From: Salticus scenicus
Lineage: Eukaryota > Arthropoda > Arachnida > Araneae > Salticidae
Assembly (NCBI GenBank): GCA_963930645.1
Contig: OZ005660.1
Location: 198,946,427-199,010,426, forward strand
DNA: 64,000 nt
Direction: 5' to 3'
Notes under the pieces: model-generated
Told to the model about the DNA's origin: nothing
Seen by the model: only the letters and a program-made list of their open reading frames with translations
The model's database searches: none
In this document: positions 54,275-64,000 of the stretch, piece by piece
Layout: each line of letters starts with the position of its first letter
Position numbering within the stretch: position 1 is the stretch's first letter
Translations under genes and position numbers: made by a program

Positions 54275-55111
54275 ATGTGTTCTAAAAAATTCTCTGAGAA
54301 GAAATATTTAAGAGCTCATTCAAGCAGTCACATAAGTGAAAAGCCATACGTGTGTGAAGTCTGTTCTAGAAAATTTTCTACATGGCAGTTTCTAAATTAC
54401 CATTTACAAACTCATAAAGGAGAACAACCATATGATTGTGAAATATGTTCTAAAGGATTTTCTAGGAAAGGGGGTTTATATTTACATTCACGTATTCACA
54501 CAGGCGAAAAGCCATATGTGTGTGAAGTATGTTCTAAAGGATTTTCTACGAAGGGGGGTTTATATTCGCATGCACGCACTCACACAGGTGAGAAGCCGTA
54601 TATGTGTGAAATATGTTCTAATGGCTTCTCTCAAAGACATCATTTGAAAAGGCATGTACGCAAACACACAGGCGAGAAACCATACATGTGTGAAATTTGT
54701 TCTAAAAGTTTCTCTGGGAAGGATGAATTAAATGTGCATTCACGTACTCATACAGGCGAAAAGCCGTACGTGTGTGAAGTATGTTCTAAAGAATTTTCAC
54801 AGAATTATTATTTAAAAAGGCATGCACGCAATCATACAGGCGAAAAGCGATATGTGTGTGAAATATGCTCCAAAAATTTTTCTCAGAATCGTCAATTAAA
54901 TGTACATTTACTCACTCACTCAGGCGAAAAGCCGTACGTGTGTGAAATTTGCTCGAAAGGATTTTTTGAGAAGGGTACATTAAATAACCATTTATGCATT
55001 CATACAGGAGAAAGGCCTTACGTTTGTGAAATATGTTTTAGAAAGTTTTCTGTAAGGGGCAGTTTGAATAGACATTTCCAAATTCATACTGGAAAAAAGC
55101 CATGTCTGTAG
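54275..55111 (+). CDS. C2H2 zinc-finger protein, nine complete fingers
   Basis: 278 residues from the internal ATG, which lies inside a finger (its first Cys is just upstream of the Met). Nine complete fingers follow with first Cys at about residues 27, 55, 83, 111, 139, 167, 195, 223 and 251, all with intact Cys2His2 and TGEKP-type linkers, on a 28-residue period. The core CEICSKGFS is shared with the minus-strand gene, as is a finger with KFSTW. A nuclear sequence-specific DNA-binding role is expected; target unknown. There is no effector domain. The stop at 55109 follows KKPCL. Because the ancestral ATG at 54131 is cut off by a stop, the protein would need the internal start, or the locus is a young pseudogene. 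The finger codons show no other damage. Confidence 0.75.
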   Translation: MCSKKFSEKKYLRAHSSSHISEKPYVCEVCSRKFSTWQFLNYHLQTHKGEQPYDCEICSKGFSRKGGLYLHSRIHTGEKPYVCEVCSKGFSTKGGLYSHARTHTGEKPYMCEICSNGFSQRHHLKRHVRKHTGEKPYMCEICSKSFSGKDELNVHSRTHTGEKPYVCEVCSKEFSQNYYLKRHARNHTGEKRYVCEICSKNFSQNRQLNVHLLTHSGEKPYVCEICSKGFFEKGTLNNHLCIHTGERPYVCEICFRKFSVRGSLNRHFQIHTGKKPCL

Positions 55112-55615
55112 AGTGCGTTAGGAATGTTTTCTCAAAAGATCCAAATAAACATCTACGGACTTACACAAGAGAAAAGTTGTGTGTGTGAAGAACTTTCTAA
55201 ACCATTCTCACTAATGAGAAATCTGGCTGGACATTTACGCAGTCATACAGAAGAACAGTCATATGTGTAAAATATGTTGTAAAAGATTTTCCCAGAACAG
55301 TAATCTAAATGTACATTTACGCACTCACACACGGGAAAAGTTATGTGTGTTTTAAAAGATATTCATGAAAAAAGAGGTCTAAACAGACATGTACACAGAA
55401 GAAAAACTGTGTGCATGAAATGTACGGCAATGAGTTTTCTAAGAAGTGTTATCTAAATAGATATTCGTGCACTCATACAGGAGAAAAGCTATATGTGTGT
55501 AGAATTTTGGTTCGAAGTTTTTTCTCAAAACAGATACCACAATAATCTTTTACGTATCCACACACAAACATAGGTTTGTGTGTAAAATGCAATGTAAAAG
55601 ATTATCTCAGAAATT
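55112..55615 (+). pseudogene. Decayed finger array after the stop
   Basis: Remnants of about six fingers continue in shifting frames. Visible pieces include catctacggacttacaca, ggctggacatttacgcagtc, gtaaaagattttcccagaac, aaatgtacatttacgcactc, and aagtgttatctaaatagata followed by ttcgtgcactcatacagg. The 84 bp spacing is roughly kept, but stops and indels are frequent. Confidence 0.85.
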
Positions 55616-56069
55616 TTTTTTAAACTGATAGCTTCACTTAGCGTCTATAGATGTGAAGAGTATTCTAAAGACTTTATTTGTAAATACCCTTCTATGAATT
55701 ATGACCAAGAGAATTTTACATATATGAAATATCAGACAACAGATTGAGCTGAGCTCAATTTTTGAGCTGATTTCAAGTTGTTTTTTCGGATGAGTATTTC
55801 TTACAAAATAATAGCACCAGAAATACCGCGTAGCATATTTTTTTTTCCCCAACAGACTTCTGCCTTAAAAACTGAAATTGGCGATCTGATTTCTGATTCG
55901 TTTTTACTCTAGTCTGTGTTTAAACGTAGTTTGGCAATAATTACACTTGGCGAAAATTAAGGAATTGGTATAAGAATCGTTCTCAGTTCTGTTACCAATG
56001 CTTGAATGAATCTCTCTGAATAACTTTTTCATTTCGTTTTATAATAACTTAGTTATTGATCTATGATAT
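55616..56069. other. Spacer without recognised features
   Basis: No gene. The minus frame at 55634-55852 has no recognisable domain. Confidence 0.55.
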
Positions 56070-56585
56070 TGAAGGAATTGCGTGTGGCGATAGGTTGTAT
56101 TCGAACCTGGGTCTATCGTGATAAAAATCCGGCGTCGTATCTGAACAAAAGTACCTTTGTCCATCGGTAAGTTAGGATAATCTACCCGAGAATGCCATTG
56201 ATGGCGTCGCTACTGGTCTCCCCCTCCTAGAGAGTACGCCGTCGTTCGAGCGATATTACTGCTGTAGACGGTGGTTGCCTGATTGTCAAGTTGTAGGCGT
56301 GGGGCATGATGACACGCTTTGTGCTGTGAGCGTTTCATAGGTTTGTTGCTCGGAGGGTGTGGTGCTGCCATCTATTACCATATAGCGAAGTTAATAATCT
56401 CGTTGCTTAGGAGCGTCCGTGGTCAGCAATGAAAGAATTGCGTGTGGCGATAGGTTGTATTCGAATCTGGATCTATTATGATAGAAATCCTGCGTTTTAC
56501 CTCTATACAAAAGGTTAACCCGTTGGCCATCGATAAGTTAGGATAATCTACCCGAGAATGGCGTTGATGGCATCACTACAATATA
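56070..56585 (-). repeat. Tandem tRNA-related SINE-like element
   Basis: The block gaattgcgtgtggcgatagg plus ttgtattcgaa occurs at 56077 and 56435. Each is followed by aagttaggataatctacccg and a gatggcgtcgctac-like phrase. The middle part (cctcctagagagtacgccgt, gctgtagacggtgg) matches 6650-6720 inverted. In minus orientation the ggttcgaataca motif is a B box. Confidence 0.65.
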
Positions 56586-57500
56586 TTTATAAAAGAATTG
56601 TTCATAAAGATATGATTTTAGCTCGGAAATATTACAGTAAATTTATAAGATTAAAACAAAAATAAATCTAAGCTTGTTTTGTAATAGAGAATTAATTAAT
56701 TATATGAAAAAATGCTCTACTCACATCACCTTTTGCTTATAAACAATGATTATTGTTTTTTATCTTTATCTCGGCAGTTGAAAGATTAGTAAATAAAAGT
56801 ATTTCTAATGTTGTAAAGTTTGATCACGCCACTTTTATGTGCGGAATTGTCCTAATTATTTTTTATAATATAAAGAATTAATGATTTATTAAGTTTGTTT
56901 TGCTGCCGAATTCAATAAACAAATGGTACTTATTAACAGTGACATTAAATATTAATAATAAATAAACTTTAATCGTTATTCATTTTCATTCCTATGAAAA
57001 TGGAAATTATGTGTAATGAGAAGTAAATAACAATGTGTAATGTTATAGAAGGTAAAAATTTGTCACTATATACTGGAAAATATAAATAAGCTTAGGAATT
57101 AATTATTATAAAACGTAAACAAAAAAATTAAATCATGAAAATAAATGATTTACCGATAATATTTTGAATAGGTGTATTATAAATGTTAAATGATGTCACA
57201 GAAACTTTTTTTTAAACAGCTTTCTAAAGCTTCATACTAACATCGTGCAGAATCATCAAAACAATTCTCTCGCCCCAGCTTTTTTATTCTTACTTTGCAG
57301 TATTTGATAAAATTCCAAAATAATGTTTCAGAGTTATAAAAGTAATGTGAAATCTTAAATGTTATTATAACAAAGATAGGAGTAATGCTCAGTGCAGTCT
57401 GTTTATTTGTTTTATATAAACAATAGCGTTTTAATACAAATGCCTGGTATTACATTTCTTCTGCTTTTTTTATTAAAAAGCTTTCACTAAATCAGAGATA
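56586..57500. other. AT-rich stretch without features
   Basis: Nothing supported was seen in this segment. Confidence 0.5.
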
Positions 57501-57962
57501 GTCAAGCGTCATATTCGGATTCAGGATGTCATTTTACATAAAAATATGCTGAAATGGTGTCAGATGCAATTTTCATGCTGAGCAGTGTTACTAGTGAGTT
57601 ACGTGGTGAATTTCGATAGTTTTGATGAGTAGTAGTATTATAGTGAGTTATAACATTTAGTGTGCACAAGTATTGTTTGGAGTGCTCAGTTATTAGTCGA
57701 CGTTGTGTAAGCATTGGAGGTGTTCATCGAGCAACTAAAGTTTCAGTCAAGCTACTAAATTCATCATTCTGAGCCACCAGCGGTGAGCATATTTATTCAT
57801 AAAAGCTTTAATTTACTTATTTAATATGTTCTGGGTTTCTTTTATAACGCCTTTTTACTGTTATTCAAAGTCTGAATAAACATTGATTTTTTTGTATACT
57901 TAAGCGTCTCTGATTATTTTCAAATTTAAGTATTTAATACGATGGGGCCTGTAGAACTCACA
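57500..57962 (+). mobile_element. Probable 5' LTR of a retrotransposon
   Basis: The segment precedes a gag-like frame, contains a poly-A signal type ctgaataaac at 57871, and ends actcaca followed by tggtgcccatcctt at 57964, a plausible tRNA primer-binding site. The left boundary is not defined and no 3' LTR was found in the window. Confidence 0.4.
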
Positions 57963-59076
57963 GTGGTGCCCATCCTTACTCGAAGACCCCTCCCCCGCTA
58001 CAGTTTATTTTATTTTTTCAGCAAATGTAACCCATTTTTTCAATAATATCGAAGAATATTTTGAGCTATCTAAAATAGCTGATGGAGATATGTTTAATCT
58101 TTGAAGTACTCTCTTAAGGGGAATGCAAAATCCTGTTTCAATAATGTGGCATGTGTTTCACTTGCTCAAAATCCCACATATCCCTTCCGAGGAGAATCAA
58201 ATTTAGCAAGTCTGCGGTGAGTCCCAGGGCCAATTGCCCACTGCGCAGCACTAGTATGCTGTATAACCTAACCAACCAACCAAAATCTCACGTATGACGC
58301 TTTAAAGCGTCAGATTAAAGCTAAATTTCCCTCTGTTGCCGATCAGGCCAAATTGCGAGAAGAAATTTACTGTAGAAAAATGTCTCTTTTTAATAAACAA
58401 CCTACTACTGTTTTACCCCGCAAACTGGACATAATCAAGCAATTGGAGTTAATTTTGTATACAATTCTTACTACTAAATATACTTTCTATACAATTTCAA
58501 TTTAGGATTATTTGAATCTAAAACCCGCTAGATTTTATGATACCTTATTTCATAGCTTGTCTGTAGTACCAAGAGCGGCATACTGTAAAAGAGGAAAATA
58601 GGTTTGCAAGGCGGGAAAACGTAAAATCTGAAAATTAATTTCCAAGGCATAAAAGTTTCACCCCCTTCAAAATCGTAATTTTAACCAACCACACACAAGG
58701 TCGTTCACCTCAACAGCCACGCCACAATGATAATTTTCCGCAGTCTATAAATAGCAATTTAAATCAAGGTGAACATTCTTTCAGAAATGCAAAAAACTCA
58801 CATAATATTAATCAAAATAACCAGTCAAACTACATTTCTTTGAGTACCGTTTGCATCAGTCCAGCGGATTTCCCTAACCTAAATATTGTTTTGAATGATG
58901 TGGTATTTCCTACATTTTTTGATACTGGAGCGGAACGGTATTTTCTAGCTTATGAAACTTACCAAAAGTATTTTTTATGTAAGCCTTTACATCCTACAAA
59001 TTTTAATGCGATTACCGCACAAGGCAAAGCGTGTGTCAATAGGGGTGAAATATATTTAAAATTTAAGCTAAACTAG
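57963..59076 (+). pseudogene. LTR-retrotransposon gag/protease relic
   Basis: Gag-like pieces: around 58040, a frame with FFNNIEEYFELSKI, then a TGA and LRGMQNPVS; after a SINE insertion, SYDALKRQIKAKFPSVADQA and EEIYCRKMSLFNKQP. Stops and frameshifts follow. A last open segment (58840-59076) reads ISPADFPNLNIVLNDVVFPT and FFDTGAERYFLAYETYQKY, where DTGA is the retroviral-type aspartic protease active site. No reverse transcriptase, RNase H or integrase follows, because the relic ends at about 59080 next to a hAT element. The Ty3/Gypsy type is likely but unproved. It is inactive. Confidence 0.7.
58181..58281 (+). repeat. Truncated SINE inside the gag relic
   Basis: Tail half of the common SINE (cccttccgaggagaatcaaa, gtgagtcccagggccaattg, gcagcactagtatgctgt, accaaccaacc). 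The flanks aaaatcccacata (58168-58180) and aaaatctcacgta (58282-58294) are a diverged 13 bp target duplication. Confidence 0.85.
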
Positions 59077-59122
59077 CTCTAAACTGTATGGCCATTCTAT
59101 GTTATTAATAATCTCCTATCAG

Positions 59123-59964
59123 TAGAGATGTGAGCGGGGGAAAAAAATCGGGTTTAAACCAGGGAATAAATCCAATTTTTTGGGAAGGGAATTTTGAAAG
59201 TTTCCGAAACAAGGGAATTTTGAAAGTTTTCAAAAGTTACAAATTTAGCTTTTTTTTTTTTTTTTTTTTTTTTTGAGATTAGATATGCTCCTATGGCATA
59301 TCAAAATGTTATCTCACATTTAGGTGTTTTTTTATGATGTTTCAATTTTTAAATAGTGCATTTAACGTCTATAAATTAAAAAAGTGCAAGTTTCAAATTT
59401 TATTAATTAAGACTTATTTTCTGTTATTTCAGATTATAGTATATTTATATCTTAGTTCTGACGGTATACACACTAAGTTCAATATAACACTTCTTTTTTT
59501 TTTTTTTTTTTTTTTTTTTTTATCGCAATCAGAGTTTATCATGTTTCAGTTGATATCTTTAACATTTTATTTCAAAAATAAAACAAAAATGCTTCAAAAT
59601 TTTCTTCATTTACTAAAGCAATCAATAATATTAGAATGGAAAATATTATTCAAATTAATATTTCAACAATATTAATATGCAAAAAATTAAGAAATAAATA
59701 ACAGACAAATTATTAATTATTAGCTATTTAATATTTTATGTATTGATTTGATGCATTAAATAATTATTGCTCTAATTCTTAATAACCGAAGAACTCATGT
59801 TCGCTTTTGTTGCCCGTGCTCTTTAATTGATTATAACGAAATTTCATGAACTATTGTGAAATTCTGTCCGATGAATTATAATAAAATTTAATAATTTTAA
59901 AGTATTCTAACCATAAATTAATTTCATTGTATTATTTTTTATAATATATTTTATTATGGTATTC

Positions 59965-60006
<42 letters not shown>

Positions 60007-60308
60007 TTCTTAAGTTATTTAAATAGGCAGACAAAACTTCATAATTTTTTTTCTCAATAACGTAAATGTTTATTTTTTTACAATTTTTTATAAACTAATC
60101 ACATAATTTTTTATATCACTTTTATTTAAGCAAATAGAATGAAAATGATATTGAAACAAGTTGTTTGGACACTTAAAAGAAATGAAATTAAATCTAAACA
60201 CTGAATATTACTTTCTTCCCATCAAAGTTCCCCAAATTCCCGGTTTAAACCCGAAAATTCCCATGTTTATTCCCCTGAAGCAAAATTCCCTGGTTTTTTA
60301 CATGTCTA
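59123..60308. mobile_element. hAT-type element, 1186 bp, perfect 8 bp duplication
   Basis: CCTATCAG lies outside both ends (59115-59122 and 60309-60316). The left end is TAGAGATGTGAGCGG; the right end, inverted, is TAGACATGTAAAAAACC. Subterminal inverted matches include tcgggtttaaacc and gggaataaa. No transposase. Long tracts lie inside: T at 59251-59274, T at 59488-59521 and A at 59970-60004. The frames 59334-59675 and 60161-60376 are not genes. Confidence 0.93.
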
Positions 60309-60365
60309 CCTATCAGTTTTTAATAAAAAAGCACCACAAAGTTGGCGTTGTAAAAAATATTACTT

Positions 60366-60570
60366 ACAAACTTTGAATAAACACCATAAAATGCAATAAA
60401 CTCGCAACAATTGTTTCGGGTCGAAAAAAAACAGACGACTCTTCATCAGGCGAAAAAAGTAAGCACAAATGCAGCAGTCAATGCCGCTTTGACTGCGTCA
60501 CTCGTGCTTACTTTATTCGCCTGATGAAGGGTCGTGTGTTTTTTCGACCCGAAACAACCTCGTGTAAAAA
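60366..60570. repeat. Inverted-repeat element carrying ribozyme-like arms
   Basis: The arms 60413-60465 and 60505-60556 are near-perfect inverses: gtttcgggtcg, gactcttcatcaggcg and aaagtaagca on the left against tgcttacttt, cgcctgatgaagggtcg and cgacccgaaac on the right. The left flank actttgaataaacaccataa plus aatgcaat is the inverse of the tail at 40070 and 11215. The family is dispersed (three sites in this window). Penelope-like retroelement termini are a candidate class, since these are known to carry hammerhead motifs. Confidence 0.8.
60398..60458 (-). ncRNA. Hammerhead-ribozyme-like motif
   Basis: Read on the minus strand: stem I 5' side TTCGC (60454-60450), core CTGATGA (60449-60443), one extra A, stem II GAGTCG/CGACCC with a T-rich loop (one A-C mismatch), GAA (60417-60415), a loopless palindromic stem III ACAA/TTGT (60414-60407), cleavage-site base T (60406), then stem I 3' side GCGAG (60405-60401) pairing back with TTCGC. 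All conserved core bases are present. The extra A between CTGATGA and stem II is unusual and may lower or abolish activity. The right arm (60521-60553, plus strand) has a perfect stem II but lacks stem III. Confidence 0.6.
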
Positions 60571-60572
60571 AC

Positions 60573-61131
60573 CAGTGAGTTCGCGCTCAAACTCATGCCT
60601 AAAAGAAATGAACGCGCTCAGTTCAAGTTCATTTTTAAGAACGAGCGAAACTCACTAAAAGTTCATTTTTACTTTTTTTTTCTAAATAGATCTTATCCTC
60701 TGTGAACACTTTCACAGGTGATTTCCCTTTTTCTAAAATTACCAATTACCATGAAAATTATTTTTAATTTTACGCTTAATTAAACTTATTAACTTATAAC
60801 TCTTAATTATAACTTATTAATTTAATTGTAGTAAGAATTTATTTAGCATATACTTCTGAATTGTGTACCCACTGTTTCTGCACGGTTTTTTATTCTGAAA
60901 TTTTCAATACGTTTGTTTATGCGCATGAGAACTTATTAATAGGAGACAAATTCTATCATTTAGAGGTTCCGTTGTTTTAAATCAGTGTTGCGCAGGACCG
61001 CGTTCATGAGTTTAATTAAAACATTTTCAGTTTTGGGCTGAATTTCGCTCGTTTTTTAAATTGTGAACTTGAGCTGAGCAAAGTTCGTTTTCTCATGAAT
61101 TTGAGCGGGAAAAGTAACTCAAACTCACATG
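60573..61131. mobile_element. Inverted-repeat MITE, about 560 bp
   Basis: The left arm cagtgagttcgcgctcaaac, then cgcgctcagttcaagttcat and agaacgagcgaaactcac, matches the right arm inverted (gtgagtttgagttac, cccgctcaaattcatg, ctcagctcaagttcac, aaaacgagcgaaattcag). Arms are about 85-90 bp. No coding; target duplication uncertain. Confidence 0.75.
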
Positions 61132-62815
61132 GATTTTATTTCTTTCGAAAAAAAAAAAACTATATTCTTGGTAGCAATATTTTCTACCCTTTTAATCGCA
61201 AGAGAGGACACATTTCTTACAAGAGAGAAACGCATCGGGTCGGGTAATCGCTTATTACCTGCTTTGCTGGTCGGGTGCAGGTAAAATTTGCATTAATTTT
61301 TATTCACAAAATGTTTACTCCGAAGATTGTTTTTTGCTTTACTTATGAATCTAAACTTTTAAATGAAGAGATTGGATGACATTGTCTTCCTTCCTAGTAA
61401 TTTAAAGACATGGCTGATAACATGAATTTATTTACATTTACCTGCTTTATATGGAAAATGTTTTTTTTTTTTTTTTTTTTTTCCCGACCTTTATTTGCTT
61501 CTTTATTTTACCGTCAAAATACTTGGAACAGTGGATTTTTTAAATATGTTTTAATACAGCTAAACGTTTGTTTATAATTAGATAAATACACTGTTGTAAT
61601 ATTTTTATGCCATATTTAATTGTCTGAAAGATCTCTTCAATAATATAATTGTAGTTTCTTTAAAAGAACTTTTATTCAGTTTATTATATAACACAATTTT
61701 AACAATATAGCGGGTCAGAAGCTGCAGATTCAGTTCGGGTTGAAGGTCAAGAATCATTTTGCAAGTCGGGTCGGCTGCGAGTCAAGTTTACTCGAACCAC
61801 TCAAGACTCTAAGCCAGTCCTTTCATAAGAAGAAATATAAATTCCGTTGATCACCTCACTAAAGACTTAAATGCCCTATCAGGCTACCCTTTTCCTTGCT
61901 AGAGTAATATTTTGTGTCCAGTTTTCCACGATATTATACTGTTGTCAATTTTGTATTTCAGTTTCCATGCAAGCAAATCCATTCTATTGTAGTAGCACAA
62001 ATTTTTGCGAAATAACTCTTATTATGAAAAATTATGGAAGTTCTAAGAGTAAATTAAGAAAAGTTTTAAGAAAGCCTTTCATTATAAATAAAATTTAAAG
62101 ATTTAAAAGTATAATATTAAATCCTGTTTGCTAGTATCATAAATGATATTTTAAAACTAGCTGTACATTAAAAAACAAAACAAAAAAAAGTAAAATAATC
62201 TTTAGTTTAGTACACATGTATTTGAATTTTTGTGGATGTATTCGTGGATATATATATTCACTGAAAAAAAAAAAAGAGGGAATAAGAGAATTTAAATTAG
62301 ATTATAAATAACTTGTTGCAATAAGGATGATTATTATTCTGTTTCTATTTTTATTTTTATTTATCTTATTTTTAATTGCATTTACTTATTTTTAATTATT
62401 ATTATTTGCATTTCCCAGAAAGTGTTGAAAATAAAATAATCATTGATATAAAATCTACATCGCTGATATGAAATTATTTCAATAACCTGAATTCATTTTT
62501 ATTTTTAATATTAAAAATATAAATAAACATTAAAAAATATACTATTATTCTATTTAATCTATGTGTAACATGTGTTAATCCAGTAATCTTTGTTTAATAT
62601 TTTATATTTTACAGATGTTTATCTTTCAATGCAAGAGTTATAAAATAAAGATAAGAATCATTTTCGCAAATAACAGGAATCTCATTTTTAAAGAAAAAAG
62701 GGAATCTGTGAACATGGCCTGTAGAGCAAGATACCAATATGTGATAGCAGGTCCTTTCATTGGTTAGCATCGTCTTTATCAGTGAAATGAAATGTCCAGT
62801 ACTTTTATGAGAGGG
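61132..62815. other. AT-rich DNA with minor repeat fragments
   Basis: 61225-61285 and 61710-61790 share gggtcgggt-type phrases (cgcatcgggtcgggtaatcg; aagtcgggtcggctgcgagt), probably two ends of one small inverted element. About 22 T lie at 61461-61482. The frames 61871-62098 and 62609-62821 have no recognised domain. Confidence 0.5.
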
Positions 62816-63290
62816 CGGCAATTTGTTACACTGCCTCAGGGCTATGGGGTATGGTATGAATATTTCAGGGGTAACAGGTCAACTGAGCAACAAACACTAT
62901 TCAAGAAACCCTTTAATCAAAAAACTACAAATACATCAAGCTCTACAAGGCACATATAAGAAAAACGTACCAATGCCTCAATGACCACCTCAGCGCAGCA
63001 CAAAATGCAAAAACGAACTGGTCAAAACGCGACCTCTCCTCTACTAACTTTTCTTCTTTTTTGCCACAGCATAAAAAGAAAAAACACTAAACACTGGACT
63101 CGCTCTCTGAAGCGCCCACGCCCCTGGACATTTCCGCAAAAAATCTGTTTGGGAACGAAGCTGCCGAAGGCATCGGGAACTCGAAGCAATTTTTTATTGA
63201 AGAGTAAAAATCTTTGGATTTCTTTTGTTTGTTGTTATATTGAATATATTTATTTTATTTTAGTATTATGTCATACTAGAGATGGTTAGA
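62816..63290 (+). other. GC-richer uncharacterised segment
   Basis: From 62820 to 63195 composition is balanced, unlike the flanks (tgttacactgcctcagggct, gaccacctcagcgcagcaca, gaagcgcccacgcccctgga). The frame 62981-63289 gives a basic, Thr/Lys-rich peptide without a domain I know. It could be an LTR or an exon. I see no splice or poly-A evidence that decides. Confidence 0.3.
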
Positions 63291-64000
63291 AATATTTCTC
63301 GTTTATTTCATGAATGCGAAGAGGTTAAACAACTTCTTTTGGAAAATTAGTTTTTACCTTTTTACAGAATTACACACGCGTAAAGAAATAAGAAATAGTC
63401 TACCGATTTTAGAAACTGAAAGACGATAAGTCTTTCTGATGTCATTCGACGTCTTGATGACGATTTTTTTTTCATTTAACCAACGGGAGCATTAATTTAG
63501 CCCAAAAATAGTGGAATATAAAAAATAAGAGCACAGTTTCTTTCCACAAATATTGGGAGCTCCGCCTCGTTCTAATCGTCCGTTGAAAGATTTACTTTTA
63601 AGTGTTGAATTTACATTATCGATAGTTTAATACTTCTTTTTAAATAACTAGTTAAATATACATTTCAATAAAAATATAGTTAAGAGAGACATGCAAATGT
63701 AACATATCTGCTTGCAAAACCGTTTGCGATGCAAAATCGTACCCCCACATTGCTGGCAAACACCCTTGCAAATTTGCAACAACTTCAGTAATTTAATTTG
63801 TAGAAAAATATTGTTCATTAGTAGGCTGTCCAGATCAAAGTACCTTTATAATAGAGAAGCATAAAAAATTGCTACAATTATCAAATTATGGATGCATTTT
63901 TTCATTTCTAATAGATAAGGACAAATAAAGTGTTGCTGATTAATAATTTAGTTTCTACAATTTTGTAAAAATTAGAAAAATGCCTTAAAAAAAAAGAGGG
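63291..64000. other. AT-rich end of window without features
   Basis: No gene. 63700-63780 has a ttgcaaaaccgtttgc phrase faintly like the arm sequence at 19125-19145, too short to call. Confidence 0.5.

Noticed and set aside
60521..60556. Second complete hammerhead on the plus strand
   Set aside because: The core and stem II are present, but after GAAAC the sequence is AACCTCG, so stem III and the closing stem I are lost.
62981..63289. 102-residue frame in a GC-richer patch
   Set aside because: Kept only as an uncharacterised segment: no domain, no homology I can name, no splice or poly-A evidence.

Overview
This is eukaryotic DNA, very AT-rich, with long homopolymer runs, dinucleotide microsatellites, tandem arrays and many transposon relics. 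There is no operon, Shine-Dalgarno or phage structure. The only convincing host-type coding sequences are two C2H2 zinc-finger exons, which carry the linker HTGEKPY and the finger core CEICSKGF. This gene type, together with the Tc1, hAT, pogo, MULE-like and LTR relics and several tRNA-derived SINEs, fits an invertebrate. An arachnid such as a spider is my best guess, but I cannot prove it from this window.

Layout. 1-2167 is the left copy of a 2.17 kb direct duplication whose partner is 45825-47986. 2.6-6.9 kb holds a minisatellite with a two-unit higher-order period and a dispersed repeat family. 7.7-8.2 kb is a dead gene with two zinc-finger motifs, possibly from a MULE. 9.7-14 kb has pogo/Tigger relics, tandem arrays and a piggyBac-type MITE with TTAA duplications. 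17.4-23 kb is a nested block: a dead Tc1 transposase gene split by a 4.1 kb inverted-repeat hAT element and by a 214 bp palindromic MITE. 24.1-25.85 kb is a hAT element with a perfect 8 bp target duplication that contains a SINE inserted in a SINE. 27-29.9 kb has a hAT MITE, long tandem arrays and a second Tc1 relic. 31.3-32.3 kb is an array built around a conserved hairpin. 34.4-35.75 kb is the minus-strand zinc-finger gene. 36.9-45.4 kb is mostly satellite-like arrays and tRNA-derived SINEs. 46.3-48.2 kb is a complete MULE-like foldback element with a perfect 9 bp duplication. 49-55.6 kb is the plus-strand zinc-finger locus, with a 4 kb foldback element between leader and finger exon. 56-64 kb has SINEs, an LTR-element gag/protease relic, a hAT element with a perfect 8 bp duplication, and an inverted-repeat element carrying a hammerhead-ribozyme-like motif.

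The two zinc-finger loci are paralogues. They share a leader of about 120-138 bp, a homologous splice-acceptor and start-codon region, and a tail of decaying fingers beyond the stop. Everything else is best read as mobile or satellite DNA. Boundaries given with target-site duplications are firm; the others are approximate.
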